Below are positions 60,291-64,000 of a DNA stretch of 64,000 bases, piece by piece (the stretch's first letter is position 1; every line of letters begins with the position of its first letter). Position numbers and translations under genes: made by a program. Origin of the DNA: Malachius bipustulatus (Eukaryota; Arthropoda; Insecta; Coleoptera; Melyridae); the NCBI GenBank assembly GCA_910589415.1, contig OU342631.1:18042001-18106000 (forward strand). The letters run 5' to 3'. The notes below the pieces were generated by a model. That model made no database searches, was not told the DNA's origin, and saw only the letters and a program-made list of their open reading frames with translations.

Positions 60291-61497
60291 TAGTACCAGA
60301 GCAGGACCAAAACCATGTATCATCGTTTTACGGTCAAAACCGTATCAAGTCGTTAGATAAGATGATCCTGAACCCTACTAGGTGGGTGGTAACGGTCAAA
60401 AGTGTAGCAACTGACGTGTGGGAGGCCATTTCTGCTGTCAAAAAAAAATGGGCAGAGGGTATTATCGTATTACGTCTGATATTGAAAATGTACATAGATT
60501 TTGTCATTTTATGACGAAAATGTTTGTTTTTAGACATTTTGCGCGTAGCATATGGCCTGAGCGCATTTTTGAAAAAGTCAAAAAATTTAGCCGAAGTGTA
60601 TTATAGAAACCCAGTTCAATTTTTTTCAAAACTTTTTGTATGGCTTCCGGGATTGCTAAAATACTGTTTTCAGACATTTCCGATGTCGCCTATAATCCCA
60701 AAAAAATTGAAGATCCTGATCGCGATCTGGAAAGTGATTTCAATGATGACGATGATGATTATGCGTCCGACAGTGACTAAAAAGACACACACATCTCGCA
60801 TCTTAATTATGTATCTTCAAAGAAACAGTTTTTTTTTAACTTTATCCCAATTTCCTTTTGTGCAATTTATTGAAGTCCTTCAACTTCCTTTCGACGGTTT
60901 CGGGTAAGCTCTTTACTAATCATCATCAAATAATTTACGGGTCGCAACTTATTCATTGGCTTGTAACATAGACTTCAATCGCCTCAATACGATTTTTGAA
61001 TGATTTCGGAGTATCGAAAAGTTGTCATAGACGAATTGCTATGTTATACCATCATCGGTATAATTTCTTAACGTTTTCAAAACGGTCTCAAAATTTAATG
61101 TGCTCACATTTTCTTCTGAAAAATGATCCTTTCACATACACTGACCCAAATTCACTCGTGAAAATCATTTTCAGACGTTTTGCTATGATACTTTTTTGTC
61201 TCATTTCTATTTTTTTTTAAGATGGTCTCCCGGGTACACGCTACGCTAGTGGCGTCTGAAAAACGTATTTTCGATATCTAAGAGCTATCGTCTAACTATA
61301 TTTTGAGAATCAGACGGATTGCTATGATACAATTTGGTAAAATTTTTTGACATTTTTGAAAATTTGGTCAGGTCAGACGATACACGGAATTTCTGATATT
61401 GCGATTTTCGGGTAATCGAATCTATTATTTTGATGCGGTTTTGGTCGTATTGCTAATTGCTATTAAACAAAAATTTTGGTCGTGGGCTCTCGTACTA
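60291..61497. mobile_element. 1.2-kb element with TIRs and TAA target duplication (PIF/Harbinger-like)
   Basis: The left terminus TAGTACCAGAGCAGGACC and right terminus complement TAGTACGAGAGCCCACGACC are imperfect inverted repeats. TAA flanks both sides (60288-60290 and 61498-61500). Removing the segment rejoins the right arm of the surrounding mariner-type element to match its left arm (AAAAGTAAGTACGGACCTG at about 58520-58545, inverted). A 3-bp TWA duplication is typical of PIF/Harbinger. Internally, a degenerate ~140-bp repeat of CAGACG(G/T)NTTGCTATGATA recurs at about 61027, 61171 and 61309. Confidence 0.65.
60640..60780 (+). CDS. Small acidic ORF inside the TAA-flanked element
   Basis: 46 codons from ATG to TAA, starting MASGIAKILFSDISDVAYNP and ending in a strongly acidic tail with DDDDDYASDSD. 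A SDISD-plus-acidic N-terminus is reminiscent of transposon-encoded proteins, but I recognise no family. It overlaps a longer open frame in another register (60524-60907). A CAG acceptor at 60671-60673 would allow it to be a terminal exon. It may be a remnant of the element's own coding sequence or a chance ORF. Confidence 0.3.
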   Translation: MASGIAKILFSDISDVAYNPKKIEDPDRDLESDFNDDDDDYASDSD

Positions 61498-61590
61498 TAA
61501 GTATGGGACTGTAGTTTTCGAATCGGCGGAAATGCGGGGTATCAATAAGTGTCATTGGTAGAGCATACCCACCAATTGAAATAACCAAGA

Positions 61591-62905
61591 TTTTTTTGCA
61601 CATTTTTTCCCCAGAAATATTTTACTGTGTTAAAAACAGCAGTTTTTATGAAACAATCAATGATTTTGAAGAACGAAACTTTATGTTGTCAAAGCTGACT
61701 TCAACATGAATCGGAAAACTATATCAATTTGTATGGTAGAGTTTTTTAGTTTTGTCAACAGCCGTCAATGAAAACGCTTTCAATTTCCCAGAATTTATCA
61801 GAATTTTGCCTACTTTTAATAAGCATCATATCTTGAGAATGGAAGGTCACACGTGAAAACAAATTTTGATTCTTGAGATACTCGTAATTGCCATGGTCCC
61901 AGGTAATTTCCGGAAAATTGTCAAAACCATAGGTATTATGAACACATTAATTTCTGCACAACGTACTTTATGGTAACATTTTGATTGATTTCTGTCTCAA
62001 TGCTAAGAATAATCTGATCTAACAAGGCTTGAGGATAGCTTTCGAAGTCACAACATGAAAAAATACGCAACAAATTGTTTTCGGTCGGAAAAAAGATATT
62101 GCCGGAGTCTTCTAAATTTTCTAGCTTCACAGCACAGCCTATTTCTGGAACAATGGCATGATATTTTACTCTCGTGTTTGTTATTTTAAGATCATTTTTT
62201 CGATCATTAGCACTTCCATTTCATCAATTTATATCTCCAAATTTCATCTTTAAATGAATGAAATTGAAGAGGTGATGTACAAGTTAGGTACATAGAAAAT
62301 TCTACGCTGGTGCCAAAAAGTTTTCCTTAAATATTTGGCTTGCTTTGGCAACATGTGCCATGCCATTCCTTATAGATAAGTATAGGTAAAACATTATTTA
62401 TGCATTGCTTATAGTATTACTCACCTGTAAAATGCATTAATCATCAAATACTAATAATACTGATAGTAGTTTGCTATCATCAAGTACTGGTACCTACTGT
62501 AATTGGTGCACTAGTATAAATATAAAAATGTAATAAAAATCCAATAAAAATAAATCAAATAATCAGAACGGCAGCGTCATCTGTTATTGAGGTAATAAAA
62601 TTCTTCACAACTAATTTACTTTTAACTGATACCTACCTGTCCGCAATCAACAGGTAGGTATAACATAGCTAGTTTGACTTGAAATCCCCTACCTGCGCTT
62701 CCAGCCAGTCGATAACACACTCCGTTTCATTTTATTCACCGTTAGGTACCTGTGCGTACCACAACGCTACACCCCGCCCACTCATGTGTTGACAAGGTAA
62801 ACCTAGAACACCATTCGACTAACCCAAATCCGTCCACGGAAGTGCCTTCTTATACAATAATTAAGTTATGTAGTGATTAAACTCCTCCGAGACTTTATCA
62901 GAGCC
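61591..62905. other. Upstream region of the TMEM268-like gene
   Basis: AT-rich to about 62560, then less so. TAGGTAGGTA motifs occur near 62630-62660. No TATA box or other firm promoter element can be named. The 5'UTR probably includes sequence just before 62906. Confidence 0.4.
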
Positions 62906-63493
62906 ATGGAAAACAATAACGACCCACCAGGACCAGGTGAGCACCGCTCAAATACCAATGGTACCGCCATTCACCTGCAAAGTAAACCAGAACAACCGTC
63001 CATTTCTGCTACAAGTAAAACGCAGCAGAATAACATCACTCCTGGTAGTCCTAGCGTTCCTGGTGGTGAGAAGAAATGGGTGAAATTCGAGGAGGACGAT
63101 GAAGGATTATCGATTGATAACAAGGACGCTCCTGCTGTGATAACTACCGAAAGTGTCCAAGTGAATTTGGAGAGGAGCTTCAGCAAAGCAGATGATAACC
63201 TTCGGACCCCTGTTAGAGATGTTAATGTTAATGTAAATGCTAAACCCCAAAGAGCTGTGGAACCGCTTAGGAATGTTGAACTACCAATGTCCAGCCCTGA
63301 ACCCATTCGACAAGGATTTTGTATGTTATCTCTTCACCTCATTGTTGTTTTTATTGTCTAATTTTTATTATTTCTAGCTAATGGTGATATTATAGTAACT
63401 TTATTACCGGTGAATACTAGGTTCCCATGGATTACTCCTGCTGAATTCCGTCCGGAACTTGTACCTGAAGAATTGATGGCGCAAGGACTCACT
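62906..63493 (+). CDS. Possible TMEM268-like protein, first two coding exons (partial)
   Basis: ATG at 62906 in good context (GAGCCATGG). Exon 1 ends at 63320 before GTATGT; exon 2 is 63378-63493, followed by GTGAGT, with phase preserved (177 residues so far). Residues 1-135 are hydrophilic, rich in Pro, Ser, Asn and acidic residues, with KKWVKFEEDDEGLS near residue 55. Then comes a conserved-looking block NGDIIVTLLPVNTRFPWITP and AEFRPELVPEELMAQGLT. The NG-x-V-x-x-L then EEL-x-x-x-G pattern resembles the region just before the membrane segments of TMEM268-type proteins. The membrane segments themselves would lie in exons beyond the window. The start is at the first ATG; an in-frame stop lies 12 codons upstream (TAG at 62870-62872). 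Real gene: fairly sure. Family name: tentative. Confidence 0.6.
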
Positions 63494-64000
63494 GTGAGTT
63501 GAGTTATTGTTGACAATGATTCACACATTGATAAGTAATACAATTCACTCTCTCTCTAATATTTCTCTCTCAAATCTTTGCCAGGATTCAATTATTTGTT
63601 TTCATTGCGACCTTTTTACATTAACATCATTAAGTTTTTATCGTCAATAATTACACTAACGAATGCAGTATAAATAGTAAGTAGGTAATTATTGCTTTTA
63701 TTTTAAAACGCGCTATCGTGCTTTAAGTGCTATAAGCGTAATTATCACCAGACATAAAAAATTACATTTTTCTATAAAAGAACCCTTTCTTAAAAAATGT
63801 AATTAAAAGCGACTTTTGACCTGAGATTTTATAATGGGAAGGTTGATAAAATTCCGAAGACTTTCTGATCTACCTGAGAGGATATTAATTTATCATAATT
63901 TGTAAGAAGTAGGTTACTGAGAAAATTGGCGAAAAATCGATCAGATTTAACATATAATTGATTATTAAGTAACATAATAATGGAAAGATTCTTTGCTGGA
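63494..64000 (+). other. Intron of the TMEM268-like gene, continuing past the edge
   Basis: Begins GTGAGTTGAG. A (CT)n run is at about 63548-63575. No exon seen before the end of the window. Confidence 0.6.

Larger units (their letters stand above)
58460..61590 (-). mobile_element. Tc1/mariner-type transposon remnant with long inverted arms, interrupted
   Basis: Left arm about 58460-58790. Right arm in two pieces, about 60060-60290 and 61498-61590, separated by a 1207-bp insertion. Matching segments include TGCTCT(G/A)CCAATGACACTT, CATTTTCGAAA, and CACAATTGCG with inverted partners. A transposase pseudogene lies between the arms (58970-59710, minus). The exact outer ends are not clear. Confidence 0.7.

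Noticed and set aside
1..64000. CRISPR arrays, bacterial operons or ribosome-binding sites
   Set aside because: Introns, LINEs, SINE and MITEs show a eukaryotic genome; no regular spacer-repeat array exists.

Overview
The window looks like insect nuclear DNA: AT-rich, mostly non-coding, with spliceosomal introns, many decayed retrotransposons and DNA transposons, and one gene of the insect Beaten path (Beat) immunoglobulin family. I cannot assign an order or species from sequence alone.

Only two host genes are supported. On the + strand at 40019-41200 are five well-bounded exons encoding the last ~310 residues of a Beat-type cell-surface protein (two Ig-like domains and the natural stop). 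Its signal-peptide exon(s) were not found. On the + strand from 62906 a second gene begins: 177 residues in two exons, with a hydrophilic N-terminus followed by a conserved block that resembles TMEM268-like proteins. It runs off the right edge.

Everything else recognisable is mobile DNA. Retroelements: LINE 3' ends at 566-880 (-) and 46632-46801 (+, perfect 14-bp target duplication); a Penelope-like RT remnant at 6560-7700; two consecutive jockey/CR1-type LINE remnants at 16140-19290; an R4/Dong-type RT scrap butted against a CR1-like RT at 29258-31020, with further 3' scraps of that family at 31625-31935; and a tRNA-derived SINE at 25690-25971. DNA transposons: a Crypton-like fragment (14806-15018, -) next to a 100-nt palindrome; a mariner-type transposase pseudogene between long inverted arms (58460-61590) interrupted by a 1.2-kb element with TAA duplications; and about ten fold-back MITEs, most starting CAGGGTG or CCGGGTG and flanked by TA.

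The most interesting candidate is at 54596-54940 (-). A 255-bp unit followed by a partial second unit carries the complete conserved core of a type I hammerhead self-cleaving ribozyme, the architecture of a metazoan retrozyme (a non-autonomous, Penelope-associated circular-RNA retroelement). Other notable structures are nested insertions that give a relative dating (SINE in MITE, TAA-element in mariner), two inverted copies of one MITE 18 kb apart, and a ~650-bp tandem array at 34495-36170.

Long stretches between these features, including most of 881-6000, 7700-9600, 10500-14600, 19740-23290, 32130-34450, 41200-44820, 49900-54590 and 54950-57270, show no recognisable coding sequence, only AT-rich DNA with short chance ORFs.
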